From the NCBI GenBank assembly GCA_018269055.1, contig JAFDVI010000040.1, forward strand, positions 1-37,917: a stretch of 37,917 bases of DNA, given 5' to 3'. This document shows positions 1 to 8,211 of this stretch, piece by piece. Made by a program: the position numbers and the translations under genes. This DNA comes from Acidobacteriota bacterium. GTDB taxonomy: Bacteria; Acidobacteriota; Blastocatellia; RBC074. Under the pieces are notes generated by a model that had not been told where the DNA came from, ran no database searches, and saw only the letters and a program-made list of their open reading frames with translations. Within the stretch, counting starts at the first letter, position 1. The number at the start of each line of letters is the position of its first letter.

Positions 1-9
1 CGCGTTTTT

Positions 10-72
10 CCTGGGGTTTCGCGCAGTTGCGCTCCACCCCAGGCTATATGCTCGCCGCCCGCATTCGCGGGC
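10..72. repeat. Two-stem intergenic palindromic element
   Basis: Two hairpins lie side by side. The first has an 8-bp outer stem (CCTGGGGT at 10-17 with ACCCCAGG at 36-43) enclosing a second 5-bp stem (GCGCA 21-25 with TGCGC 28-32). The second hairpin is GCCCGC 57-62 / GCGGGC 67-72 with a 4-nt loop. From memory, pairs of GC-rich palindromes joined by a short linker are a common intergenic repeat style in Acidobacteriota and Planctomycetes. No other full copy was noticed in this window. Confidence 0.6.
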
Positions 73-124
73 TGAGACAAACCAATTCCCTGAAAAGATT
101 TGGGTAAAGACAAGGGGCGTTGCC

Positions 125-247
125 CTGGGCTATTTTCTTTTGCCCTTTCAGCGCATTTACCCCTTACCGAATCTTGCACAGCAAACATCACATCATCCAA
201 GGTCATTCCCTGGTGTGACGCTGGGCCATTTTCTTTTGCCCATTCAG
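125..247. repeat. 27-bp imperfect direct repeat, two copies
   Basis: Copies at 125-151 and 221-247 differ at about two positions. Each contains GGGC, then a T-rich stretch, then GCCC, so each can fold into a short stem. The order CTGGG-CTAT-linker-GCCC resembles the right half of the two-stem element at 10-72. The two copies may be decayed units of that element. They lie downstream of the leftward phosphatase gene. Confidence 0.5.
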
Positions 248-260
248 GTTTTTTCACCTC

Positions 261-2879
261 TCATCGAACCTTGACTACCACAAACGTCACGTCGTCTTCC
301 AGCGGGCGGCCTTCGGCCCAGGTTTCCGCTTCGGTGATCATGCGTTCAATGATGGCTTGGGCGGTGCGCGTAGCGGATTCTGCCAGCATCTGCCTGGGAG
401 AATCGTAGCCCAGCATTTCGCCAAAAGGATTAAACCGCTCGGGCAAACCATCGCTCATCAGAACAATGACATCGCCCGAAGCGATGGGCATTGCTTGCTG
501 GCGATAGCGATAACTGGTCATGCTGCCCAGGGGAACTCCGGTCAACCGCACTTCTTCGACGGAAGCAGTTGCGGCGCGGTAAATCAACACCGGAGGCATC
601 CCGGCGGAACTGACCGTCAGCGTATGCCCGTTGATCCGAGCAACCGTCATCGCCATAAACAGCGAGCGCAAATTCATCTGCTTCAAGGCGCGCGAGGAGT
701 GCGAAAAGAACTCGGTCACGTCCGGCGTTTCCGCCAAATGATTGAACAGACTTTTTGCCGCCGTGACAACGGTTCCGGCCTTCAGCCCATGCCCGGTCGC
801 ATCTCCCACGACGATGGTCAGTTCGCCTGAAGCCGACAAATGAAAGTCGTAATAATCGCCGCCGACTTCGGTCGCGGTTTTCATATACGCTGCAATTTCC
901 AGATGCGGCAGCGTTGGAATCGTTTTCGGCAGCATGGAGATCTGCAACTGACGCGCTTCCTCCAATTCCCTGGCGCGCTGTTCGTTTTCGGCTTCGACTT
1001 CTTCGCGGCGTCGAGCTTCTTCGATCATTCGTTCAATTAGTCGAACGTTTTCAATGGCAAACGAAGTCGAGCCCGCGACGCTCATCAATAATTTTTTGTC
1101 TTCACCGGAAAACGGCAAATCACCTAACCGCGGCCCAAGCGAAATCACTCCCATCAACCCTTCATTTGCCGTGAGCGGCAACAGTAAAGCTGACTTCACA
1201 GCGCGCAACGTCCGCGACTCTTCATTTTCACCTTCTTCACCTTCACCCTCTTTCAACGATCCAACTTCTTCGCCTGACTCGTTATCAGCCGTTGGTAATA
1301 AAGCATCCAGGGGTTGGCCACTCTGGGCGATGGATAAAATCCTCTCGCCTTTCTGGCTCAACCAAACTGGAGGCTGAGCGCCGGTTCGATTTACAACATC
1401 ACGTGACCAGACACTGCAATAATCGCCGCTGTCTTCGCGCAGAAAAATCGTCAGGTTTTCTGTTTGCAATGCAGACTGGATTCGGGTTCCGACAAGCTGA
1501 ACCAAATCAGGGAGACTTTTGGTTATTCGCAACTGTTCGGTTAGCTCCGCTAGAATCTGTTGTGCGTCATAAGATTGACGAAAGAAGCGACGATCAATTA
1601 GCGGAGCCAGATAGCGCCCGTAAAAACGATGCATGACGTTCCAAATGGCGATGGCGACTGCGGCGGCAACCAATCGCAACTTGGTTGACGGCACCCAACC
1701 GGCGGTCAGTTTTTGAAGCAGCGCCGTCGCCACGAACAACACCAAAACGGCCTCCAGCAAAATTGCACCCCGAGCCACCAGTAAATATCGAACGCCTCGC
1801 CGCAGTAAAACCCCGACCGGAATCACCTGGTGCTTCACGATTGCATACGCAAACGAAAGCGGAACCAGCGGCATGGTCAGGAGCATCGTTTGGTTTAATC
1901 GGAGATAAAGCTCAGGATGACTTTTGCTGACACCAAGAAAGGTCAATGTCGGCAAAGCAAAAAAATTCAGCAAGCCGAGTCCGCTGCCTGCGGCAATGAC
2001 ATGCAGTTTGCGGCGGGACAAAGCGCCAGCCGCGCGATACCCAATCACCAAAGCGACCAGCGTTGCCGCCATATATCCAACTGCAATAAATTCTGCCAAG
2101 GGAAAGAACCATTGCGTGCTGTACATTTTCCGAGCGATTGGCAACAGCCGAGGGAAGTATCGCCAGAAATCCGTCAGTGCGAACCACGGCATGACAATCA
2201 ACAGGCACGGCCAATATAGGTGCCGTTCCAACCGGGGAAAGCGTCGTAACAACGGGGAGCGTTGCGGAAAGACCAGAAAAAAGTGGAGCGAGAAAACAAT
2301 GAAGGTCGCGCTGAAAATTCGACCGATGGAAGCAAACTGTGCGAATGCGCGCGGCGCGGATGCCATGGATTCCGGTTCGACCGCCGCCAGCGTGCCCAGC
2401 ATTGCCGCCAGCAAACACGCCTGTTTGTCGTACGGCTTCAGCAGAAACACTGCCAGCGCCGTCACCAGAAACAGCAGAAATACCAACGGGCGCATGACGG
2501 CTGTGAACCAGGCAGCAGAAGGCGCGGCAAAGGTCATAAGTGAGACCTCCGACGATTGGCCATTGCGCAAAACCATCAGACTGTAAAAAACTCCCTGCCC
2601 CGCGCTGACGATTCGATTTACTTCCGCTCTCAAAGCCTCGCCGTTTTTGCCGTTGACGGCCAGGATTTCATCGCCCGGCATCAATTGTCCGGTCAACTCT
2701 TCACGTTCCAGCCGACTGATCAACGACCTGCCGCCAACCTGTTCCATTGCCCAACCCAGCCGCCCGTGCCTGGTCAGATCGAAAACAGTTGACCAAGCCG
2801 TTGCGGCAATCGGCGCGAGCAGCAACAGGAACAAAAACCATCCAAGCCCGATCCGCCAACGCGCTGACAGATTGTCCAT
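261..2879 (-). CDS. Membrane SpoIIE/PP2C serine phosphatase with PDZ-like and GAF regions
   Basis: This 872-residue protein is a probable signal-controlled serine phosphatase. A first membrane segment lies near residues 10-30. A PDZ-like stretch (about 40-115, with LMPGDEILAVNG) follows. Then come several hydrophobic segments (about 125-410), a GAF-like region (about 450-620) interrupted by an acidic low-complexity insert, a charged coiled coil, and a C-terminal SpoIIE/PP2C domain (about 660-870). PP2C metal-site motifs are visible: GGDYYDF, GDATGHGLKAG, MSDGLPE and EDDVTF. RsbU/SpoIIE-type phosphatases dephosphorylate STAS antagonists, and a STAS gene lies about 0.9 kb away in the opposite direction. 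The ATG overlaps the stop of the upstream broken paralogue as TAATG, so translation was probably coupled. Substrate and signal are unknown. Confidence 0.88.
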   Translation of the reverse strand: MDNLSARWRIGLGWFLFLLLLAPIAATAWSTVFDLTRHGRLGWAMEQVGGRSLISRLEREELTGQLMPGDEILAVNGKNGEALRAEVNRIVSAGQGVFYSLMVLRNGQSSEVSLMTFAAPSAAWFTAVMRPLVFLLFLVTALAVFLLKPYDKQACLLAAMLGTLAAVEPESMASAPRAFAQFASIGRIFSATFIVFSLHFFLVFPQRSPLLRRFPRLERHLYWPCLLIVMPWFALTDFWRYFPRLLPIARKMYSTQWFFPLAEFIAVGYMAATLVALVIGYRAAGALSRRKLHVIAAGSGLGLLNFFALPTLTFLGVSKSHPELYLRLNQTMLLTMPLVPLSFAYAIVKHQVIPVGVLLRRGVRYLLVARGAILLEAVLVLFVATALLQKLTAGWVPSTKLRLVAAAVAIAIWNVMHRFYGRYLAPLIDRRFFRQSYDAQQILAELTEQLRITKSLPDLVQLVGTRIQSALQTENLTIFLREDSGDYCSVWSRDVVNRTGAQPPVWLSQKGERILSIAQSGQPLDALLPTADNESGEEVGSLKEGEGEEGENEESRTLRAVKSALLLPLTANEGLMGVISLGPRLGDLPFSGEDKKLLMSVAGSTSFAIENVRLIERMIEEARRREEVEAENEQRARELEEARQLQISMLPKTIPTLPHLEIAAYMKTATEVGGDYYDFHLSASGELTIVVGDATGHGLKAGTVVTAAKSLFNHLAETPDVTEFFSHSSRALKQMNLRSLFMAMTVARINGHTLTVSSAGMPPVLIYRAATASVEEVRLTGVPLGSMTSYRYRQQAMPIASGDVIVLMSDGLPERFNPFGEMLGYDSPRQMLAESATRTAQAIIERMITEAETWAEGRPLEDDVTFVVVKVR

Positions 2880-3648
2880 TATTCTTCCTCTCCGACGTTT
2901 TTTAGCTTCAAGACAACCAACGTCACATCGTCATCTTGAGGTAACCCGGCTGCCCAAATATCTCCGGCTTTAGTTAAATGTTCGACGATTTCTTGTGGAG
3001 AGGTCTTCGCCACTTCGACCAAAGCGTCGCGTACCCGGTCGTAATCGAACATTTCGCCTTCACGGTTAAAACGTTCCGGCAACCCATCGCTCATCATCAC
3101 AACCACATCGCCTGTTTCCAGAATCACCGCTCGTTCGCGGTACTCATAACTTGTCACGCTTCCCAAGGGCATGGCCTGGATTGAAACTTCCTCAATCCAG
3201 GCCAAGTCGCTTGCGGTAGATAAAAACTGGCAGCATTCCGGCGCAGGAAAGTTTCAATTCATTGCCGCGCAGTTTGGCCATTGTCAGCCCCATAAACAGC
3301 GATCGCAAATTCATGGCTTTCAATACGCGTGATGACTGATTCAGCACAGGCGCAAGCTCCGGTTCGCGCGCGAAGCAGTGAAAAAGACTTTTCATCGCCG
3401 TCACCATCGTTCCGGCTTTCAACCCGTGTCCGGTGGCGTCGCCGACCGCTACGGTCAATGTGCCGTCATCCAACAAATGAAAATCGTAATAATCGCCGCC
3501 GACTTCGGCTGCCGTCGTTCCAGCTTGCAGAATATCCATCAGAACTCCCCTTCCTCGGCAATGAGACAGAATAAACATAGAGAGCAAAATAAACTGACAT
3601 TAGCGTCAGCAGTATTCCGCTGAGTATTATCCGCAGACGTTTAGACAT
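2879..3648 (-). pseudogene. Broken SpoIIE/PP2C phosphatase, two frameshifts
   Basis: A membrane-anchored start (ATG at 3648, GGAG 6 nt upstream, hydrophobic helix) is followed, in a second frame, by the first half of a SpoIIE domain (GGDYYDF, GDATGHGLKAG, ending LPVFIYR near 3210). The second half (MPLGSVTSY, MSDGLPERF, QDDDVTL) lies in a third frame and ends at 2879. Aligned to the intact neighbour, the pieces form one domain. Both breaks have the same sense: one extra base or two missing. The segment before GGDYYDF is too short to hold the usual LQ-x-x-MLP start of the domain. No slippery heptamer is obvious at the second break. Decay is the simplest reading; a sequencing or assembly error or recoding is possible. 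Its stop overlaps the next ATG (TAATG). Confidence 0.78.
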
Positions 3649-3712
3649 GCTCATCTCCAAGCCCTCGATGTTACGTGCTGTTCGTTCCCAACTGGTTGTT
3701 CATGCTGAAAAG

Positions 3713-3740
3713 TTGCGCGTCAAAGCGATTATGCTAAGAT
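3713..3740 (+). promoter_or_regulatory. Candidate promoter of the STAS-HATPase genes
   Basis: TTGCGC (3713-3718), a 16-bp spacer, then TAAGAT (3735-3740) preceded by TGC, which gives an extended -10 pattern. Transcription would begin near 3747, about 55 nt before the GTG start. The match is by eye only. Confidence 0.4.
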
Positions 3741-3802
3741 TGGTTGCACTTTCAAGCTTTACAGATTTTCCCTGCTTTTATTTCTGTTGGAGGTTATTCA
3801 AC

Positions 3803-4156
3803 GTGCCAAATCCGTTTTCGATCCAGACTGCCGTTGAGGGAGGTCTTTCGATCATTTCACTTGAGGGCTTCGTGGATGCTCACACCGCACCCCAATTTGA
3901 AAATGCCGTGCAATCCGAAATTGACTCCGGTCGCATCAGCATCATCGTGAACTGCGAAAAACTGAGCTACATTTCATCTGCCGGCCTTGGCGTTTTTATG
4001 AGTTTTGTGGAAGAAGTCCGCGATCGAGGTGGCGACATCAAAATCTGCGGCCTCGTTCCCAAGGTCAAACACACCTTCGAGATTCTGGGCTTTCAGGATA
4101 TTTTTGAAATGCTTGAAGACCAACCCACCGCCAAACAAAAATTCGCTGCGAGTTGA
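3803..4156 (+). CDS. STAS-domain anti-sigma factor antagonist (RsbV/SpoIIAA-like)
   Basis: This is a 117-residue single STAS domain. Proteins of this family bind and neutralise anti-sigma kinases when a conserved serine is unphosphorylated. The core motif SYISSAGLGVF, near residues 52-62, contains the expected phosphorylatable serine. The start is the GTG at 3803, because GGAGG (3789-3793) lies 9 nt upstream and the STAS fold begins right after it (PFSIQTAVEGGL). An ATG further upstream at 3647 would add about 52 residues that look like untranslated leader. The gene precedes the HATPase gene by 55 nt and probably shares its transcript. Pairing with that kinase and with the phosphatases on both sides is inferred from context. 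Confidence 0.88.
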   Translation: MPNPFSIQTAVEGGLSIISLEGFVDAHTAPQFENAVQSEIDSGRISIIVNCEKLSYISSAGLGVFMSFVEEVRDRGGDIKICGLVPKVKHTFEILGFQDIFEMLEDQPTAKQKFAAS

Positions 4157-4211
4157 ACGTCCGGCTGTCAGACTAAAAGACAGCAAGGCAATTTTAGGAG
4201 GCTACAAAACG

Positions 4212-4643
4212 ATGGCCGCCATCGAACGAAAATTCACGTTGCAAGTCCCTTCATCCACGGAAAATCTTGCGCTGATTCGCGAGTTTGTTACCAGCATTGG
4301 TCGACAAGCGACACTGAGCGAAGAAGAAATCAACAACCTCGAACTGGCCGTTGACGAAGCGTGCGCCAACGTCATTGAACATGCTTACGGCCACGACATC
4401 ACCAAAGATGTCAGCGTGCGCGCCACTTTTGACGATGAAAAGCTGAAGATTTCCGTCATTGACGAAGGACGCGGTTTTGACCCTGCCAAGATAAACCAAA
4501 AATCCGTTGACGAATTGATTCACGAGCGCCGTTCGGGTGGGCTGGGCATTCGCCTTATCAAAACTCTGATGGATGAAGTCAGTTACGAAATCGAGCCGGG
4601 CGAGAAAAACGAACTGCATATGACCAAGTTGATCAAAAAGTAG
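4212..4643 (+). CDS. Anti-sigma factor serine kinase, HATPase_c (RsbW-like)
   Basis: This 143-residue GHKL-type ATPase of the RsbW/SpoIIAB group would phosphorylate a STAS partner and hold a sigma factor or other output protein. An N-box-like segment (LELAVDEACANVIEHAYG), a G1 box (DEGRGFDP) and a G2 box (GGLGIRLI) are all present in order. The ATG at 4212 has TAGGAGG (4195-4201) at good spacing. An upstream in-frame start at 4005 would overlap the STAS gene and adds unlikely sequence. The protein has the usual length of a minimal RsbW. No sigma factor gene lies in the window, so the output partner must be encoded elsewhere or be something else. Confidence 0.9.
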   Translation: MAAIERKFTLQVPSSTENLALIREFVTSIGRQATLSEEEINNLELAVDEACANVIEHAYGHDITKDVSVRATFDDEKLKISVIDEGRGFDPAKINQKSVDELIHERRSGGLGIRLIKTLMDEVSYEIEPGEKNELHMTKLIKK

Positions 4644-4712
4644 TTGAAGAGTTTTTGAGAAGAAGACAAACGCCGGCGTACCTCAAGATAAACTCCAAAT
4701 TTGAAAACTGGC

Positions 4713-4741
4713 TGATTATTCAATTGGCTGCCCAATAATCA
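4713..4741. repeat. Inverted repeat between the kinase and phosphatase genes
   Basis: TGATTATT (4713-4720) and AATAATCA (4734-4741) form a perfect 8-bp stem around a 13-nt loop. An alternative inner stem ATTGG/CCAAT is possible. It sits in the 137-bp gap before the next gene and lacks a T tract, so it is not a clear terminator. Confidence 0.35.
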
Positions 4742-4780
4742 ACGCACTCTTTCCCGGCATTCATCATTTCAACGATCCGC

Positions 4781-6475
4781 ATGACTCAATCAAACGTCTC
4801 AAGGCTGGAAACCACTTTGGAATCGGCAGAAGCATTGCTGGAATCGGCGCAATTGCTGCATTCATCGTTAAACCTGGATGATTTGTTGCGACATCTGCTC
4901 CGCTCCGTCATGGGCAGATTGCTGATCAGCAAAAGCCTGATTGCAGTGACCGAAGACGGCGTCATGCGATTGGCTTTGGTTCGCGGCCTTCCCAAACTTG
5001 TCATTGGCGATGAATTCGATGAACGACTGGCTCGATCAATGGGAATCGAAGCCATTTTGCCAATCGGGGACGAATCGAAACCCGTCGGCCTGCTCGGCAT
5101 CAAGTCGCCAGCCAGTAAAAAGATCGGCGAGGACGAACTCGAATTTCTAAAAGCGCTGCTGGGCATTGCCGCCAGTGGCATTTCCAATGCCCGCGCCCAT
5201 GCGGAAGCCCAACAACTCAATCAGGAACTGGATCAAAAAGTTCAAGAGCTAAAAACCTTGCTTGATTTGGTTCGCGGTTTAACCGGAACCATTGAACCCG
5301 ACGAAGTCGCTCAATTGTTAATGCTGACGCTGACTGGCCGCTGGGCTGTCAGGCGGTACGCGTTGGTTGCCTGGAAAAAAGGCCATCCGCCGGTGTTGCG
5401 CATGAAGGGTATGGAGTTGAGCGACCTGGATAATTACGAAGGTTTTGGCATTGATGTCGAATCCCTGGACGACGCTGTTCGAGTCGCCGACCTGCCGGAA
5501 TGCAGCCTGAAAACCCTTTTGCGCGAAGAACAAGGCGAAATTTTGTTTCCAATCAAAGCCGGCGACGAAACGACAGGCGGTTTTGCCCTGCTGGGACCGC
5601 GTCCGGGCAATCTTTCCTACAGCGAATCCGATCTGGAGTTTGGCGCCGGATTGACCGCGCAGGCCGCTGTCGCGTTTGAAAACGCCTGGTTCGTCCGCGA
5701 AACCCTGGAACGCAAAAAGATGGAGCAGGAATTGGCGCTGGCAGCTTCCATTCAACAAAACCTGTTCCCAGCCAAACTACCCATGATCACCGGCTATGAC
5801 TTGGCGGCGCGCAATCGTCCGGCGAGAACCTGTGGCGGTGATTATTACGACGCATTGCCCTTCACGACCGGCGAAAATGTCTGCTGTCATTTAATCTGCG
5901 TCGCGGACGTTTCCGGCAAAGGGCTGCCCGCGTCGTTGCTGATGAGCAATATGCAGGCAACGATGCGTGCTCTGCTGGGCCGCATTCCTACGTTGACCGA
6001 ATTGGCTTCGCATACCAACGCTTTGCTCTACGCGACGACTCCATCAAACAAATATGTCACGGCCATTTTGGTCGAGATGGATTTCAACACGGGCAAAGGC
6101 CGCTATGTCAACGCAGGCCATACGGATTGCCTGCTGCTGCGCGCCAGCGGCGAAGTCGAATGGTTGAAATCCACGGGCACTCCGCTGGGTTTAATGGACC
6201 CAAACCTTGTCAATTTGATGACGCCGTACGAAGAGCGGGCATTTGAGCTTCGTTCAGGCGATTTGGTCGCATTGTTTTCCGACGGCGTGACCGAGGCCCA
6301 GGACGAAGACGAAAATGAATTTGGCGAACAGCGCACAGCCGACTTCATTCGCCCAATTGCTCACGAACTGGCAGACACCATCGTTGACAAAGTCTTTGCC
6401 GAAATTGACCGCTTTGCCGGAAATGCGCCGCAGTATGACGACATCACGTTGTTTGTTATTAAACGCGAAGCTTGA
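4781..6475 (+). CDS. GAF-GAF-SpoIIE serine phosphatase (RsbU-like), soluble
   Basis: This 564-residue protein has no membrane segment. A first GAF-like domain (about 15-140) and a second (about 155-305) are joined by a helical linker. The SpoIIE/PP2C domain (about 325-562) carries LAASIQQNLFP, CGGDYYD, DVSGKGLPASL, LFSDGVTEA and YDDITLF, so the metal-binding aspartates are present. The family dephosphorylates the STAS antagonist and thereby releases the partner held by the kinase. Position directly after the STAS and kinase genes supports that role. The GAF domains probably sense a small ligand, which is unknown. No convincing Shine-Dalgarno was seen before the ATG at 4781, so the start is less certain than the rest. 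Confidence 0.88.
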   Translation: MTQSNVSRLETTLESAEALLESAQLLHSSLNLDDLLRHLLRSVMGRLLISKSLIAVTEDGVMRLALVRGLPKLVIGDEFDERLARSMGIEAILPIGDESKPVGLLGIKSPASKKIGEDELEFLKALLGIAASGISNARAHAEAQQLNQELDQKVQELKTLLDLVRGLTGTIEPDEVAQLLMLTLTGRWAVRRYALVAWKKGHPPVLRMKGMELSDLDNYEGFGIDVESLDDAVRVADLPECSLKTLLREEQGEILFPIKAGDETTGGFALLGPRPGNLSYSESDLEFGAGLTAQAAVAFENAWFVRETLERKKMEQELALAASIQQNLFPAKLPMITGYDLAARNRPARTCGGDYYDALPFTTGENVCCHLICVADVSGKGLPASLLMSNMQATMRALLGRIPTLTELASHTNALLYATTPSNKYVTAILVEMDFNTGKGRYVNAGHTDCLLLRASGEVEWLKSTGTPLGLMDPNLVNLMTPYEERAFELRSGDLVALFSDGVTEAQDEDENEFGEQRTADFIRPIAHELADTIVDKVFAEIDRFAGNAPQYDDITLFVIKREA

Positions 6476-6552
6476 TGCGTTGCCGCAACCGCGAAATGGC
6501 GTAAAATGAGCCAGCCGCATTCAAACGAGATTTCAGAAAGGAGAACATCACG

Positions 6553-7107
6553 ATGACTGGAACAGCGACAGAATTGGCTCTTGATCCGGGATTGGAATAC
6601 GAGATCGTCAACGGCAAACCGGTGGTGAAGGAAATGGCGAGCATGAAACACGGCGGAACGATTATGCGGCTTGGCGCAAGACTGCAAATGCATGTGGAAG
6701 ACAATGATCTTGGCGGCATCTACAGCCCTGACACGACCTTTATGATTGGCGACAATCAACGGCTGCCCGATTTGGCTTTTGTTTCAAACGAACGCATGCC
6801 CGAAGAAGGCGAAGTGGACGGAGCGGTTCCCATCGCACCTGACCTTGCCGTCGAAGTCATTTCGCCCAACGACATGCTAGAAAAGGTGACCGCCAAAATC
6901 GAAGATTATTTTGCCGCCGGAGTTCGCCAGGTCTGGCTGGTATCTCTGCGAAGCCGCACCGTCAGCATTTACGATTCTCCAACCAAAGTCACGATCCTGA
7001 CTGAAAACGAAGACCTGACTAGCGAAGCGATTCTACCGGGCTTCTGCTGCCGTATCTCCGAAATCTTTGGCAAAAAACCTCTGGTGACATCTGCGCCAAC
7101 TGAATAA
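6553..7107 (+). CDS. Uma2-family (DUF820) restriction-endonuclease-like protein
   Basis: This 184-residue protein is a typical Uma2/DUF820 member with a PD-(D/E)XK fold. Visible hallmarks are LPDLAFVS, PDLAVEVISPND and KIEDYFAAGVRQVWLVS, which supply the acidic residues of the putative nuclease core. AAAGGAG lies about 11 nt before the ATG. Uma2 genes are abundant in cyanobacteria and in Acidobacteriota, usually alone, and their cellular function has not been settled. Here it stands between the signalling block and a TIM-barrel gene only 12 nt downstream, so the two may be cotranscribed. No methylase or toxin partner is adjacent. Confidence 0.88.
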   Translation: MTGTATELALDPGLEYEIVNGKPVVKEMASMKHGGTIMRLGARLQMHVEDNDLGGIYSPDTTFMIGDNQRLPDLAFVSNERMPEEGEVDGAVPIAPDLAVEVISPNDMLEKVTAKIEDYFAAGVRQVWLVSLRSRTVSIYDSPTKVTILTENEDLTSEAILPGFCCRISEIFGKKPLVTSAPTE

Positions 7108-7119
7108 AAGGACTTTTTC

Positions 7120-8022
7120 ATGACAAGCCTTGCAAATTCCGCATCTCCAGTTTCTCGTAGAAAAATGCTGTCGCAAACCATCACTGGAGCCGGAGCGACG
7201 GCTTTGCTCAGCGGGTTGAACTCGCCACTGGCTGCATCTGGTCTGATTGTTCCACAAAAAGTCGGCGGCAGGCTGAAACAGTCGGTTTGTCGCTGGTGCT
7301 ACAACAAAATCCCGCTTGAAGAATTTGCCAAAGCGGTTTCCGAAATGGGCTTGAAAGGAATTGACCTGCTGAATGATCCGAATGATTGGCCAATGGCAAA
7401 GAAGTATGGATTGATTCCGACGATGGTCACAGGCGCAGGCAACATTCCGGATGCTTGCAATCGAAAAGACCTGCACGACAAGCTCTTCAAAGATTTTGAA
7501 GAAAACATCGCCCGCGCAGCAGCCAATGGAGTCCCCAATGTCATCACCTTTTCCGGCAATCGCAAAGGCATGTCCGATGGCGAAGGACTGGAAAACACTG
7601 TGACGATGCTCAACAGAGCCAAAGGCATCGCCGAAAAGTACGGTGTCACCATCTGCCTGGAATACCTGAACAGCAAGGTGGATCACAAAGATTACATGTT
7701 TGATCATATCGGCTGGGGCGTCGAAGCGATCAAACGCGTCAACTCTCCACGCGTGAAAATTCTTTACGACATTTACCACGCGCAAATTATGGATGGCGAC
7801 ATCATCCGCACTATCCGAGCCAACATTCAACACATCGCGCATTTCCACACCGGCGGCAATCCGGGACGTAACGAACTGGACGATACGCAGGAACTGAACT
7901 GGCGAACGATTGCCAAAGCAATTGCTGATCTGGGCTTTCAGGGCTACGTCGCCCACGAATTCGTTCCCAAACGCGATCCGTTGAAATCTCTTCGTGAGGC
8001 AGCGGAATTGTTCGACGTTTAA
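7120..8022 (+). CDS. Tat-exported TIM-barrel sugar isomerase/epimerase (hydroxypyruvate isomerase-like)
   Basis: This 300-residue protein belongs to the AP-endonuclease-2-like TIM-barrel superfamily, closest in style to hydroxypyruvate isomerase. The N-terminus carries a twin-arginine motif (SRRKML) and a hydrophobic stretch ending near SPLAASG, so export by Tat is likely. The metal-site pattern appears in order: CLEYLNS (Glu), YDIYHAQIMDGD (Asp, His), HIAHFHTG (His) and AHEFVPK (Glu). Such Tat-tagged family members are frequent in soil bacteria that use plant sugars. The substrate cannot be told from sequence. A Shine-Dalgarno-like AAAGGA precedes the ATG. No sugar-utilisation gene is beside it. 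Confidence 0.85.
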   Translation: MTSLANSASPVSRRKMLSQTITGAGATALLSGLNSPLAASGLIVPQKVGGRLKQSVCRWCYNKIPLEEFAKAVSEMGLKGIDLLNDPNDWPMAKKYGLIPTMVTGAGNIPDACNRKDLHDKLFKDFEENIARAAANGVPNVITFSGNRKGMSDGEGLENTVTMLNRAKGIAEKYGVTICLEYLNSKVDHKDYMFDHIGWGVEAIKRVNSPRVKILYDIYHAQIMDGDIIRTIRANIQHIAHFHTGGNPGRNELDDTQELNWRTIAKAIADLGFQGYVAHEFVPKRDPLKSLREAAELFDV

Positions 8023-8087
8023 CTATCGTCTCACTTAGCATTAACTCCCAAGTCTGTCTTCTCCCAATTCTCAAAAGTCACTCAAGG

Positions 8088-8117
8088 TTGACACGTTATC
8101 AGCCTCACGGTTATAGG
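8088..8117 (+). promoter_or_regulatory. Candidate promoter for xerD-lpxD
   Basis: TTGACA (8088-8093), an 18-bp spacer, and TATAGG (8112-8117). Just downstream, GGTAAT (8116-8121) and ATTACC (8134-8139) form a 6-bp stem with AGGAGG in the loop. No convincing ORF follows that AGGAGG. Confidence 0.4.
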
Positions 8118-8211
8118 TAATACCAGGAGGGAAATTACCAGCGACAACAATGTATCTTCTGCGCAACAAATCACTTGAAGGTTGAAGTCGCATTTTTTAA
8201 GATCACTGCCG

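Noticed and set aside
100..408. Plus-strand ORF at the left edge
   Set aside because: It overlaps the repeats and the end of the phosphatase gene, with no ribosome-binding site and no recognisable protein.
8149..8184. Eleven-codon ORF downstream of AGGAGG near xerD
   Set aside because: The AGGAGG is about 20 nt from the ATG and inside a hairpin loop, so it is too weak to call.
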